Counted from the stretch's first letter, positions 1 through 9,681 are shown. The stretch is 64,000 nucleotides of DNA from an uncultured Acetatifactor sp. (GCA_947586055.1 CANPXL010000003.1:62001-126000), one strand, 5' to 3'. Translations and numbers: made by a program. Notes: generated by a model from the sequence alone, not told the origin.

Positions 1-173
1 TTACTAAATTTAAGGTACGGCTCAACAGGCCGAAAATAATAATTTTATAAGAAAAGGATTAATTTTTTATTAATATCATGCAATGGAACAGCTTTATATG
101 GTACAATGAATTTAACAGGAACGGGCCATGGCCGGAAGGCAGCCCATGTGATCAGGCAAATGAAGGAGCAGCC

Positions 174-830
174 ATGGAATTCAAGACAGACAACGGCGAG
201 GGAGTCGACAGCTGGCGCGAGGTTACGTTGATCTACAATGCGGCGCTGAAGCAGGTGCAGACCAAGATGGAGATCCTGAACGACGAGTTTCAGCACGTGC
301 ACCAGTATAATCCCATAGAGCACATCAAGTCCCGGATCAAGACGCCGGAGAGCATCGTAAAAAAACTGAAGCGCAACGGATATGAATCTACAATAGATAA
401 TATGGTGAAATATGTAAACGATATTGCGGGGATACGGGTGATCTGTTCTTTTACTTCGGATATCTACCGAATTGCCGACATGATCGCGGAACAGAGGGAC
501 ATCAAGGTGCTGGCGGTAAAGGATTACATTACGTTCCCCAAGGCCAGCGGTTACAAGAGTTATCATATGATCGTGACGGTGCCGGTGTACCTGTCCGACC
601 GGACGGTGGATACGAAAGTCGAAATTCAGATCCGCACGGTAGCAATGGATTTCTGGGCCAGTCTGGAGCATAAGATTCACTATAAATTCGAGGGGGATGC
701 GCCGGAGCATATCCGCAGCGAGCTGGTGGAATGCGCCAGAATGGTTTCCGACCTGGATGACAGGATGCTGCAGCTGAACAATCAGATCGCCGAAATCAGC
801 CGTCAGGAGGAAGAGCGGAAACAGATTTAA
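174..830 (+). CDS. Small alarmone synthetase, RelA/SpoT-domain GTP pyrophosphokinase (RelQ/YjbM-like)
   Basis: ORF 78..830; likely start MEFKTDNGEG at 174. Contains RelA/SpoT synthetase-type motifs (IKSRIKTPESIVKKLKR, DIAGIRVICSF, GYKSYHMIVTVPV, EIQIRTVAMDFWASLEHKIHYK); no hydrolase or TGS domain. Confidence 0.9.
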   Translation: MEFKTDNGEGVDSWREVTLIYNAALKQVQTKMEILNDEFQHVHQYNPIEHIKSRIKTPESIVKKLKRNGYESTIDNMVKYVNDIAGIRVICSFTSDIYRIADMIAEQRDIKVLAVKDYITFPKASGYKSYHMIVTVPVYLSDRTVDTKVEIQIRTVAMDFWASLEHKIHYKFEGDAPEHIRSELVECARMVSDLDDRMLQLNNQIAEISRQEEERKQI

Positions 831-901
831 AAAGAAGATGACTGCAAAAGGGCGCTCCGGTGCTGGACGGGGAGTCCTTTTTTGGCGCATAAAATGAGGA
901 G

Positions 902-930
902 TGCCCGGACACCTTACGGCATCCGGGCTA
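902..930 (+). terminator. Hairpin GCCCGG...CCGGGC downstream of the alarmone synthetase gene
   Basis: gcccggacaccttacggcatccgggc inverted repeat after the stop; short T-rich tail. Confidence 0.45.
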
Positions 931-1205
931 TTATGAAAAAAGGTCTTGTGTGCTGTCTGTGCTTTCTTTTCTACAACAAAATCAGTATAGCAATCAAATA
1001 TGAATAAAATATGAACACGGTGTAAAGAGTTGGTGAATACTACAAAAAAAGAAACAAACAGGGAGCGGAATCTGTGCAATTTGAACAAAATAAGTTTTTC
1101 CTTGTGACTTATGGGAAAAAGTGATAAAATAACTGTACACAGTGACAAATCTTGGACGGACAGTACGGCGAAAAACAGGCGCCGGGCCTGTTTGGAGGAA
1201 AACAG

Positions 1206-1949
1206 ATGGATATGTTTATGGATAAGCTGTCGCAGAAGCTGACGGCGCAGGAGATCATCAGAGCAAACACCGCGGCTGAGACGGAGGAACTGAACCGGCT
1301 CCGCAACCAGATTGACGAATACGACAGATGTCTCCAGAAAATGAGACAGCTTGTGGAAGAGGGCGCCGATAAGCTGAAGGGAAACGCCGAGCAGAACGAG
1401 AAACTTCAGAGCCTGGTGACGGAGCGCCTGGGGGCTGTGGATGCCGCGCTGGGCAGACAGCTTGGCAGCATGGACGCCACTCTGGGCCAGAGACTTGGCG
1501 AGCTGAACAATGAGCTGGGACAGAGGCTGGGCGAGATGAACGACGAGCTGAAACAGCATCTGGGAGGGCTGAACAGCGATCTGGAACAGCGGTTGGGCGA
1601 CCTGAACAGCGCTGTGGAAAAGCAACTTGCCGAACTGAAAAAGTCTCAGGAAGAAAAACTGGACCGGTTGGACGGGAAACTGAGCGAAGAGCCGGACGGC
1701 CAGCTTGATGAAAAATTTCTTAACGTCACGGATTCCATCCATAAAGAATGCGTTAAGGTATACCGAAACGTACAGGCCGTTGTACAGGAGGAGGGCGGAA
1801 AGCAGGTTGAACAGCTGAACGGCGCCGCTGCCGGCGTACAGCGTCTGAAGAAAAAGCTGAATGTTGTGCTTGGCATCTCTTCGGCGGCACTGGTGGCTTC
1901 ACTGGTCAGCCTGATCGTGAATGTGCTGCATGCGCTCAATGTGTTTTGA
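1206..1949 (+). CDS. Hypothetical coiled-coil protein with hendecad repeats and C-terminal transmembrane anchor
   Basis: ORF 1152..1949; start probably MDMFMDKLSQ. Repeats LGxxLGxxNxx; C-terminal hydrophobic LNVVLGISSAALVASLVSLIVNVL. Confidence 0.7.
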   Translation: MDMFMDKLSQKLTAQEIIRANTAAETEELNRLRNQIDEYDRCLQKMRQLVEEGADKLKGNAEQNEKLQSLVTERLGAVDAALGRQLGSMDATLGQRLGELNNELGQRLGEMNDELKQHLGGLNSDLEQRLGDLNSAVEKQLAELKKSQEEKLDRLDGKLSEEPDGQLDEKFLNVTDSIHKECVKVYRNVQAVVQEEGGKQVEQLNGAAAGVQRLKKKLNVVLGISSAALVASLVSLIVNVLHALNVF

Positions 1950-1959
1950 CGGGGAAGGT

Positions 1960-2541
1960 ATGGAAAAGGAACTTTGGAAACCGGGCAACATGCTGTATCC
2001 GCTGCCCGTTGTCATGGTGAGCATGGCGGATGAAAGTGGAAAAACAAATATTATCACGATAGCATGGGCGGGGACGGTTTGCACCAATCCGCCCATGGTC
2101 AGTATTTCGGTAAGGCCGGAGCGGTATTCTTATCCCATTCTCCAAAAAATGCGGGAGTTTGTGATCAATCTGACAACGCGCGAGCTGGTTTACGCTGCGG
2201 ATTTCTGTGGGGTAAAGAGCGGCCGGGACGTGGATAAGTTCGCGGCGCTGGGGCTGACGGCTGTGGCGGCAGCCAAGGTAAAGGCGCCTTTGATCGGGGA
2301 AAGCCCGGTAAATCTGGAATGTCAGGTGAAGCAGGTACAGCGTCTGGGCTCTCATGACCTGTTTCTTGCGGAAGTGGTGGCGGTACACGCGGACCGGCGG
2401 TACATGGACGCGGATCATAAATTTCATCTGGAACAGGCGGAGCCGGTGGTCTATTCCCACGGCGCGTATCTGCTCTGCGGTGAACAGCTTGGCACCTTTG
2501 GCTACAGCGTCCGCCGCAGGCCGGAGAGGAAAAGAACGTGA
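1960..2541 (+). CDS. Flavin reductase family protein (flavoredoxin-like)
   Basis: MEKELWKPGNMLYPLPVVMVSMADESGKTNIITIAWAGTVCTNPPMVSISVRPERYSYPIL is typical of flavin-reductase-like FMN-binding proteins. Confidence 0.85.
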   Translation: MEKELWKPGNMLYPLPVVMVSMADESGKTNIITIAWAGTVCTNPPMVSISVRPERYSYPILQKMREFVINLTTRELVYAADFCGVKSGRDVDKFAALGLTAVAAAKVKAPLIGESPVNLECQVKQVQRLGSHDLFLAEVVAVHADRRYMDADHKFHLEQAEPVVYSHGAYLLCGEQLGTFGYSVRRRPERKRT

Positions 2542-4136
2542 GGAAAGAATGGATGACCGAGGGCGTAACACGGAAGATCTTCTGGATCCTTCTGCTTGCC
2601 GCCGCGGCGGTTCGCTGTGCGGGATTTCCCGATATCCCGGGCGGAATCAATCAGGATGAAGCCATGGCGGGGATGGACGCCTGGGCGCTGTCGAAGTACG
2701 GCACGGACAGGTACGGTACTTTCCTGCCGGTACATTTCACCGCCTGGCGGTACGGACAGATGAGCGTGCTGCTTTCCTACTGTATGATTCCCTTTATCCG
2801 GGCGTTCGGTTTCGGAACGTTCGCGGTCCGGATGCCCATGCTTCTGGTTGGCTGCGGTTCCGTGGCTCTGGTATATTTTGTTGGGAAGCGTCTTTTTTCG
2901 GAAAAATTCGGTCTTCTGGCAATGGCCCTGACGGCGGTGAATCCCTGGCATTTTATGCAGAGCCGCTGGTCGCTGGACTGCAATCTTTTTCCCCACGTAT
3001 TCCTGCTGGCTTTTTTTCTGCTTCTGAAAGGACTCGAAAAGCGCAGATGGCTGTATCTTTCCATGGTGTTTTTCGGGCTGACGTTTTACTGTTACGGAGT
3101 CGCCGCATATAGTGTGCCCCTTTTCCTGTTGGGGTATGGGGCGTGGTGTCTGAAACGAAGGCGGCTGCGTCCTGTGGAAGCGCTTATCTGCGGCCTGCTC
3201 TTTTTGCTGACGGCGCTGCCGGAGATTGCGGTATTGGCGATCAATTTTTTTCACTGGCCCTCTGTAACCACTCCCTTTTTTACGCTGAGTTATTTTCCGG
3301 AGAGCGTAAGGAGCAGGGATATCCTGTTCTTCAATTTCTCCATGGGGCAGCTTTTTAAAAACCTGGCGGCTCTGGTCGATACGGCCATTTTGCAGAAACC
3401 GGATGCGGTCTACAACGCCCTGCCCGATTTCGGCCCCATGTATTATCTATCCGTTCCCTTTGTGCTGATTGGAATCGTGACATTTCGGAGGGAACTTTCC
3501 GCGGAACGGGATTCAAAGGTAAAGGCCGGGCGGACGGCGCTGTGGTATTTTTTCCTCATGGGGATCTGGGTGGGGCTTACCACTTATCAGGTCAATGTGA
3601 ACCGGATCAATATTTTCTTTTATCCGCTGATCTTTCTTACCGGCCGGGGAATCTGCGCCGCCGCGGGGAAAATAAAGCGCCTTGGGTATGTGACGGCGGC
3701 TGCGTACGGGGTGTGCTTTGTCCTGTTTCTGACTTCCTATTTTACGGATTTTGCCCAAAGGATCCTGCCGGTTTTCAACGCGGATTTCCTGGCCGCCGTG
3801 AAGGAAGCCGACGAAATGGAAGGGTATGACAGGCTGTATATCACTTCTGACGCCGGATGGCAGACAAACTGGCAGATGACGGAGATCCTTACCCAGTACG
3901 CCTGCCGGATCGACGCGCGCTATTATCAGGAAAAAACACAGGTCACCGGGGGACGAAAGCTGCTCCCATATTCAGAGCGATATCATTTTATTGATATGGG
4001 GAGCGTCGGCCGGCCGGATCCGGAGGGACTGTATGTCGTGTATCAGGGGGAACTGGATTCTCTGCCGTTTCCGTATAAAATCCTTGATGCCCGGGGAACC
4101 TATCTTCTGCTGAGACCAGCCGGCGGGACCGGTTGA
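2538..4136 (+). CDS. Glycosyltransferase family 39-like integral membrane protein (PMT/ArnT-like)
   Basis: Multi-TM protein with N-terminal FPDIPGGINQDEAMAGMDAWAL, resembling the GT-C N-terminal acidic loop motif. Confidence 0.7.
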   Translation: MRKEWMTEGVTRKIFWILLLAAAAVRCAGFPDIPGGINQDEAMAGMDAWALSKYGTDRYGTFLPVHFTAWRYGQMSVLLSYCMIPFIRAFGFGTFAVRMPMLLVGCGSVALVYFVGKRLFSEKFGLLAMALTAVNPWHFMQSRWSLDCNLFPHVFLLAFFLLLKGLEKRRWLYLSMVFFGLTFYCYGVAAYSVPLFLLGYGAWCLKRRRLRPVEALICGLLFLLTALPEIAVLAINFFHWPSVTTPFFTLSYFPESVRSRDILFFNFSMGQLFKNLAALVDTAILQKPDAVYNALPDFGPMYYLSVPFVLIGIVTFRRELSAERDSKVKAGRTALWYFFLMGIWVGLTTYQVNVNRINIFFYPLIFLTGRGICAAAGKIKRLGYVTAAAYGVCFVLFLTSYFTDFAQRILPVFNADFLAAVKEADEMEGYDRLYITSDAGWQTNWQMTEILTQYACRIDARYYQEKTQVTGGRKLLPYSERYHFIDMGSVGRPDPEGLYVVYQGELDSLPFPYKILDARGTYLLLRPAGGTG

Positions 4137-4236
4137 AATCATGCTTTACAAGGCATGAAAATGTTGGTAGAATTACCATGTAACAATTATTACAGAATTA
4201 TGAACAATATGAAATAATGTGAAATATGGAAGAACG

Positions 4237-5820
4237 ATGAAAAAAACAAAAATCAATCATAAAAAATACAGGGTTACATATATTATAAGTACGGCGTTCA
4301 CACTTTTTTTCTGCATGCTGTTTTTAAGGGGGTATACGCCTGTTGAGAGAACAGGAGAGAATATTTTCTATGTGCAGGTGAACGGACAGGCCGTAGGAAC
4401 TTTGGACAATGCGCAGGAGGCGGAAGAGCTTCTGATCCAGGCGCGCAGAAATGTAACCTCCGCCAGCGAGGAACTGGTCTTTATGGAAGCGGAGCTCAGC
4501 GTGGACGGCGAGGAAGTGCTCTGGGGAAAAGTCGACAGCCCCCGGACGGTTCTGAAAAACATGGAGTCGGCTCTGCGCAGCAGCATTCAGGAGACCATGC
4601 ACCGGTCCTATACGCTCAAGGTGAACGAGTATATTGTGAATCTGGCAAGTGTGGAGGAAGTGGATCAGCTCCTGCAGGCCGCGGTGGACAAGTATGACGG
4701 CGAGGACGACTTCCGGGTAGGACTGGCATACGACACCAACAAGGAATTTAATGTGCTCACGGCAAATGTTGCATCTGCCGACCGGGAGGCGGAGGAAGAG
4801 GTTATCGCCTGTCAGGGAGGGATACAGGCTCTTTTCGACAGTATAAAGGAGCCCGCCGAAATACAGGAGGAAAAGGATTTTTCGGATTATGATCTCGGCA
4901 TTCTGGAAATGGGATTTTCCGAGGAAGTGGAGATCGTGGAATCTTATCTTCCGGTGAGTCAGCTGACGCCGGTCTCCGAGGCCATCGAACAGGTGACAAA
5001 GGATCAGGAAGTACCCGGCGAGTATGAGGTGGTGGCCGGGGATACGCTGTCGGCCATCGCTCTCAAGGTCAATATTCCCATGGACAGCATTGTGGCCATG
5101 AATGACAGTCTGGAGAGCATTGAAAGCACGCTCCGGATCGGTCAGAAGCTGATCATTACCATTCCGGAACCGGAGCTTTCCGTGACCAGAACGGAGCAGC
5201 AGTATTATGAGGAAATTTATGACGCTGATGTCATCTATATTGACAACGATAACTGGTACACCAATCAGACAAAGGTACACCAGCAGCCTTCCGCGGGTTT
5301 CCGCAAGGTGGTGGCCAACGTCAGCTATGTGAACGATAAGGAGGTTTCCAGAGTCCTGCTGAAGGAGGAGATAGTTCAGGAGGCAGTCGCCAAGATTGTG
5401 GAACGTGGCACCAGGATTCCTCCTACCTATATCAGACCTATTTCCGGCGGGCGCAGAACGTCTAAATTCGGTCCCAGAAAGGCGCCAAAGAAAGGCGCCA
5501 GCACATACCATAAGGGCGTGGACTGGGCGACTCCCACCGGTACGCCTGTGTATGCTTCCTGCGGCGGTACGGTGGCGAAAGCCGGCTGGGGCAGCGGTTA
5601 CGGCTATGTCGTCTATATCAACCATGAGGACGGCAGGCAGACCCGATACGGACATCTGAGCAAGATACTGGTGAAAGCGGGACAGACCGTGAAACAGGGA
5701 GAAAAGATTGCCCTGAGCGGAAACACCGGCGTCACCACAGGCCCTCACCTGCACTTTGAGATTCTGATCAACGGCAAACAGGTGGACCCGGAGAAGGAAC
5801 TCAGCAAATACGGAAACTGA
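4237..5820 (+). CDS. M23 family metallopeptidase with G5 and LysM domains
   Basis: N-terminal TM, LysM (YEVVAGDTLSAIALKVNIPMDSIVAMN), G5-like segment, M23 motifs (HKGVDWATPTGTPVYA...GPHLHFEI). Confidence 0.88.
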   Translation: MKKTKINHKKYRVTYIISTAFTLFFCMLFLRGYTPVERTGENIFYVQVNGQAVGTLDNAQEAEELLIQARRNVTSASEELVFMEAELSVDGEEVLWGKVDSPRTVLKNMESALRSSIQETMHRSYTLKVNEYIVNLASVEEVDQLLQAAVDKYDGEDDFRVGLAYDTNKEFNVLTANVASADREAEEEVIACQGGIQALFDSIKEPAEIQEEKDFSDYDLGILEMGFSEEVEIVESYLPVSQLTPVSEAIEQVTKDQEVPGEYEVVAGDTLSAIALKVNIPMDSIVAMNDSLESIESTLRIGQKLIITIPEPELSVTRTEQQYYEEIYDADVIYIDNDNWYTNQTKVHQQPSAGFRKVVANVSYVNDKEVSRVLLKEEIVQEAVAKIVERGTRIPPTYIRPISGGRRTSKFGPRKAPKKGASTYHKGVDWATPTGTPVYASCGGTVAKAGWGSGYGYVVYINHEDGRQTRYGHLSKILVKAGQTVKQGEKIALSGNTGVTTGPHLHFEILINGKQVDPEKELSKYGN

Positions 5821-5976
5821 CATCCGGCGGAAAGTCTTTTGCGCTGCCCGACGAATGTGCGTTCGATTTACAAATGCGGAAAAATATGGTAACATTGTTA
5901 TATTATTCAGGGCAATGCTTGCCGTACAGGCTGTGCGGGACAACAAGACTTTAACCTTAAACCGAGGTATAGATAG

Positions 5977-7269
5977 ATGGAACAATATGCGATCAAAGGC
6001 GGCAATCCCTTAGTGGGAGACGTGGAAATCGGAGGTGCAAAAAACGCCGCACTTCCTATTCTCGCGGCTTCCGTGATGACGGATGAGACCGTCTATATAG
6101 AGAATATGCCGGATGTGAGAGATACCAACGTACTTCTGGACGCCATGCAGGGGATCGGCGTTCTGGTAAAGCGCACGGACAGGCATAAAGCCGTGCTGAA
6201 CGCGGGAAGCATCAACAGTCTGGTTGTGGACACGGAAGGAATCAAAAAGATCAGGGCATCCTATTATCTGCTGGGCGCGCTGCTGGGGAAGTTCCGATGC
6301 GCGGAGGTGGCGCTGCCGGGCGGCTGCGATATCGGATGCCGGGCCATAGACCAGCATATCAAGGGCTTTCGGGCCCTTGGAGCGGAAGTAGTCATTGAAC
6401 ACGGGCTGATCAAGGCCAGGGCGGAGCGTCTTGTGGGCAGCCATATTTACATGGATGTTTCCAGCGTTGGCGCAACCATCAACGTCATGATGGCCGCCGC
6501 CATGGCAGAGGGCGTGACCATTATCGAAAACTCCGCAAAAGAACCCCATGTGGTGGATCTTGCCAACTTCCTGAACAGCATGGGCGCCAATATCAAGGGC
6601 GCGGGCACGGATGTGATCCGGATCAGAGGCGTTTCAAAGCTTCATGGGTCGGAATATACCATCATTCCCGATCAGATCGAGGCGGGCACGTTCATGTTTG
6701 CCGCGGCGGTGACCAAGGGGGATGTGACGGTCAAGAATGTGATTCCGAAGCACCTGGAATCGATCACGGCAAAGCTGCTTGAAATCGGATGCGAAGTGGA
6801 GGAAGCGGACGACTGTATCCGCGTTGTGGCTTCCAAACCCCTGAATCATACGCAGGTAAAGACGCTTCCCTATCCCGGTTTTCCCACCGACATGCAGCCA
6901 CAGATCACGGTGGCGCTGGCGCTGTCCAGAGGGACCAGCATTGTTACGGAGAGTATTTTTGAGAATCGTTTTAAATATGTGGATGAGCTGACCAGAATGG
7001 GAGCCAATATAAAGGTAGAAGGAAACACCGCCATTATCGACGGCGTTCCCCAATATACCGGGGCCAGCATCTCCGCGCCGGATCTCCGCGCCGGAGCGGC
7101 TCTTGTCATCGCCGCGCTGGCGGCTGTGGGTTTCACCACGGTAGACGACATTCAATATATCGAGAGAGGGTATGAGGATTTTCATCTCAAGCTTCAGGGA
7201 TTGGGCGCACAGATCGAAGTGGTGCAGACGGAAAAAGATTATCAGAAGTTTAAACTGAAAACGGGTTGA
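5977..7269 (+). CDS. murA: UDP-N-acetylglucosamine 1-carboxyvinyltransferase
   Basis: MEQYAIKGGNPLVGDVEIGGAKNAALPILAASVMTDE and PGFPTDMQPQ are MurA signatures. Confidence 0.95.
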   Translation: MEQYAIKGGNPLVGDVEIGGAKNAALPILAASVMTDETVYIENMPDVRDTNVLLDAMQGIGVLVKRTDRHKAVLNAGSINSLVVDTEGIKKIRASYYLLGALLGKFRCAEVALPGGCDIGCRAIDQHIKGFRALGAEVVIEHGLIKARAERLVGSHIYMDVSSVGATINVMMAAAMAEGVTIIENSAKEPHVVDLANFLNSMGANIKGAGTDVIRIRGVSKLHGSEYTIIPDQIEAGTFMFAAAVTKGDVTVKNVIPKHLESITAKLLEIGCEVEEADDCIRVVASKPLNHTQVKTLPYPGFPTDMQPQITVALALSRGTSIVTESIFENRFKYVDELTRMGANIKVEGNTAIIDGVPQYTGASISAPDLRAGAALVIAALAAVGFTTVDDIQYIERGYEDFHLKLQGLGAQIEVVQTEKDYQKFKLKTG

Positions 7270-7326
7270 CAGAGACGGCCGTTTCCTGTATAGTAATGAT
7301 GTTGTATAAAAAAGTGAATATGATTT

Positions 7327-7427
7327 CTCTTATTCAGAGCTGGCGGAGATACATAGGATCGATGAAGCCACGGCAACCCCTTTGCAGGAAGGTGCCCACC
7401 TGAGCGAGTAAAATCGAGCAATAAGAG
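7327..7427 (+). ncRNA. SAM-I (S-box) riboswitch upstream of metK
   Basis: P1 stem ctcttat...ataagag; conserved core ggatcgatgaagccacggcaacccc...aggaaggtgcccacctg. Confidence 0.92.
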
Positions 7428-7449
7428 GATTGATGATCGAAAGATTCAG

Positions 7450-7474
7450 GTCCGCTTATCGCAGCGGACTTTTT
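7450..7474 (+). terminator. Intrinsic terminator, expression platform of the SAM riboswitch
   Basis: gtccgc-ttatcgca-gcggac followed by ttttt. Confidence 0.8.
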
Positions 7475-7535
7475 CATTTGTCTTTTTGCAGGGAAACCAT
7501 TTCACACAGCAAATAACCCAAGGAGGAAAAACACT

Positions 7536-8723
7536 ATGGAAAAACACTTATTCACATCGGAATCCGTGACCGAAGGTCATCCCGACAAGCTCTGCGACGC
7601 TGTTTCCGACGCCATTCTGGACGCCTGCATGGAACAGGATCCCATGAGCCGCGTTGCCTGCGAGACCGCAAGCTGCACAGGCTTTGTGCTGGTGACCGGC
7701 GAGATCACCACAAAAGCAAACCTCGATATTCCAGCCATTGTCCGCAAAACCGTTACGGAGATCGGTTACAATGATTCCAGGGTTGGCTTTGACGGCAACA
7801 CCTGCGCCGTTCTGGTCGCCCTTGACAAGCAGTCTCCCGACATTGCCATGGGAGTGGACAAGGCGCTCGAGGCAAAGGAGTCCCGGATGACCGACGAGCA
7901 GCTGGAAGCCATCGGCGCCGGCGATCAGGGAATGATGTTCGGCTACGCCACCAACGAGACTCCGGAACTGATGCCGTATCCCATTTCTCTGGCCCATAAG
8001 CTTACAAGGCAGCTTACCAAAGTGCGGAAGGACGGCACTCTGAAATATCTCCGTCCCGACGGAAAGAGCCAGGTTTCCGTGGAATATGACGAGAACGGAA
8101 AGCCCGTGCGTCTGGAAGCCGTCGTGCTTTCCACCCAGCATGACAGCGACGTAAGTCAGGAGCAGATACATACCGATATTAAAAAATACGTTCTTGACCC
8201 GGTTCTTCCCAGGGAGCTTGTGGACGCGGATACAAAGTTCTTTATCAATCCCACGGGCCGGTTTGTGATCGGAGGACCTCAGGGAGACGCCGGTCTCACA
8301 GGACGCAAGATCATTGTGGACACTTACGGCGGATATGCCCGTCATGGCGGCGGCGCTTTCTCCGGCAAGGACTGCACAAAAGTGGACAGAAGCGCGGCTT
8401 ATGCAGCGCGTTATGTGGCAAAGAACATTGTGGCGGCAGGACTGGCGGAAAAATGCGAGATTCAGCTCTCCTACGCCATCGGCGTCGCACAGCCTACCTC
8501 TGTGGCTGTGGATACCTTCGGAACCGGAAAGCTGAGCAATGAGAAGCTGGTGGAGATCGTGAGAGAAAACTTTGACCTGCGTCCGGCCGGTATTATTAAG
8601 ATGCTGGATCTGCGCAGACCGATTTATAAGCAGACAGCCGCTTACGGTCACTTTGGACGGGATGATCTCTCCCTTCCCTGGGAGGCGTTGGACAAGGCGG
8701 AAGCTTTGAAAAAATATCTGTAA
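7536..8723 (+). CDS. metK: S-adenosylmethionine synthetase
   Basis: [45 protein letters not shown]; full length. Confidence 0.97.
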   Translation: MEKHLFTSESVTEGHPDKLCDAVSDAILDACMEQDPMSRVACETASCTGFVLVTGEITTKANLDIPAIVRKTVTEIGYNDSRVGFDGNTCAVLVALDKQSPDIAMGVDKALEAKESRMTDEQLEAIGAGDQGMMFGYATNETPELMPYPISLAHKLTRQLTKVRKDGTLKYLRPDGKSQVSVEYDENGKPVRLEAVVLSTQHDSDVSQEQIHTDIKKYVLDPVLPRELVDADTKFFINPTGRFVIGGPQGDAGLTGRKIIVDTYGGYARHGGGAFSGKDCTKVDRSAAYAARYVAKNIVAAGLAEKCEIQLSYAIGVAQPTSVAVDTFGTGKLSNEKLVEIVRENFDLRPAGIIKMLDLRRPIYKQTAAYGHFGRDDLSLPWEALDKAEALKKYL

Positions 8724-8743
8724 GAACTTCAGAAATCCAAAGG

Positions 8744-8784
8744 ATCCGGGAGAAGCTTATTTCAGCGATTCTCCCGGATTTTGT
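8744..8784 (+). terminator. metK terminator
   Basis: atccgggagaa ... ttctcccggat, followed by a T-rich tail. Confidence 0.75.
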
Positions 8785-8877
8785 TTTCCTGTGTCTGTAC
8801 GGAATGGCGTTTCGGTTTTTGCCTTTCTGAAACCTTGTCTCTGAAAAGGGGATGAAGATAATAAGAGAGGGGAAAAT

Positions 8878-8916
8878 AAAACACACAACATTTCTGTCTG
8901 AAATGTTGTGTGTTTT
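8878..8916. repeat. Left inversion site of a putative inverton (39-bp palindrome containing a 25-bp core shared in inverted orientation with 9654-9678)
   Basis: aaaacacacaacatttc-TGTCT-gaaatgttgtgtgtttt; core acaacatttcTGTCTgaaatgttgt (8885-8909) is the exact reverse complement of 9654-9678. Confidence 0.88.
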
Positions 8917-8933
8917 TCTCGCTTACACTTATT

Positions 8934-8960
8934 ATATCGGACGCGTTTTCTTTTTCTTAA
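8934..8960 (-). promoter_or_regulatory. Predicted sigma28/SigD-type promoter inside the invertible segment, pointing left (outward)
   Basis: Minus strand reads TTAA-N15-TCCGATAT, close to the flagellar sigma consensus TAAA-N15-GCCGATAT. It also includes TATAAT with TTAAGA 18 bp upstream, so a sigmaA reading is possible. Confidence 0.6.
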
Positions 8961-9014
8961 CCCCTGAATCAAATTTTTTTAAATCTGTTTTGCCGCGCTT
9001 CCCACAAGGGGAAA

Positions 9015-9593
9015 TTAAAGCTGGACATGGCGGAAGACGGCGTCCCTGTCGTCCTGGTCGATGCAGAGATAGCGGGCGGTGATACGATAGGACGAATGAT
9101 TGTAAATATCCATCAGCACTGCCGGCTGAATGCCCTGCTTCCAGGCGTGATAGCCGAATGTCTTTCGCAGAGAATGACAGCTGATATGATCGGACAGTCC
9201 GCACTGCGAGGCGGCCTGTCGTATGATCCGGTAAGCCTGGTGGCGGTCAATGGGTTTTTTCCCTCTGGAACTGGCGAACAGATAGTCGTCCGGTTCCGGA
9301 CGGCTACCTTTAAACCGGTGCAGAAGCGATTCCCTCAGAACGGAATTCAGAACAACCATGGCGGATTTCCCCGTTTTCCGTTCCACCAGTTCAATGTGAG
9401 TTTTCAGTTTCTTTTTTTCATAGTCATACACGGACTTCCATTGCAGATTCAGGATATCCGTGATCCGAAGGGCGGTATTCAGGCCCATGACAATCAACAG
9501 CCTGTTCCTTTCGTCCATCAGAGTGTCTTTTTTATAGTAACATTCCAGTTTTTTCACATCTTTTGTAGTCCGTATGGGTTGTGTTGTGCTCAT
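9015..9593 (-). CDS. Small tyrosine recombinase (FimB/FimE/XerD-like), putative invertase of the flanking inverted repeats
   Basis: 192 aa catalytic-domain-sized protein with ALRITD (Arg), HSLRKTFGYHAW (HxxR), NHSSYRITARYL (H...Tyr). Lies between the two 25-bp inverted repeats. Confidence 0.9.
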   Translation of the reverse strand: MSTTQPIRTTKDVKKLECYYKKDTLMDERNRLLIVMGLNTALRITDILNLQWKSVYDYEKKKLKTHIELVERKTGKSAMVVLNSVLRESLLHRFKGSRPEPDDYLFASSRGKKPIDRHQAYRIIRQAASQCGLSDHISCHSLRKTFGYHAWKQGIQPAVLMDIYNHSSYRITARYLCIDQDDRDAVFRHVQL

Positions 9594-9650
9594 GTTTCCT
9601 CTTTTCTGCCGTTTCGGCGTTTCGTTTTCAAAGTCCCTTCAGAACTATAC

Positions 9651-9681
9651 CATACAACATTTCAGACAGAAATGTTGTATG
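9651..9681. repeat. Right inversion site of the putative inverton
   Basis: catacaacatttc-AGACA-gaaatgttgtatg; 25-bp core 9654-9678 is the reverse complement of 8885-8909, with the centre (AGACA vs TGTCT) in opposite orientation. Confidence 0.88.

Noticed and set aside
45-1742. 565-aa minus-strand ORF (and similar long antisense ORFs, e.g. 4324..5985, 34687..35997, 51776..53686, 55859..57541, 61964..63760)
   Set aside because: They are shadow ORFs antisense to well-supported genes, produced by the GC-biased third positions. The translations are low-complexity and resemble no family.
8878-8916. 39-bp palindrome as merely the metK terminator
   Set aside because: metK already has its own hairpin terminator at 8744-8784, and the palindrome core recurs as an exact inverted copy at 9654-9678 flanking a recombinase. 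It may still terminate transcription as a secondary role.
9015-9593. Integrase as part of a prophage or integrative element
   Set aside because: No other phage or conjugation genes and no tRNA or attachment-type direct repeats. The flanking repeats are inverted, which predicts inversion rather than integration or excision.
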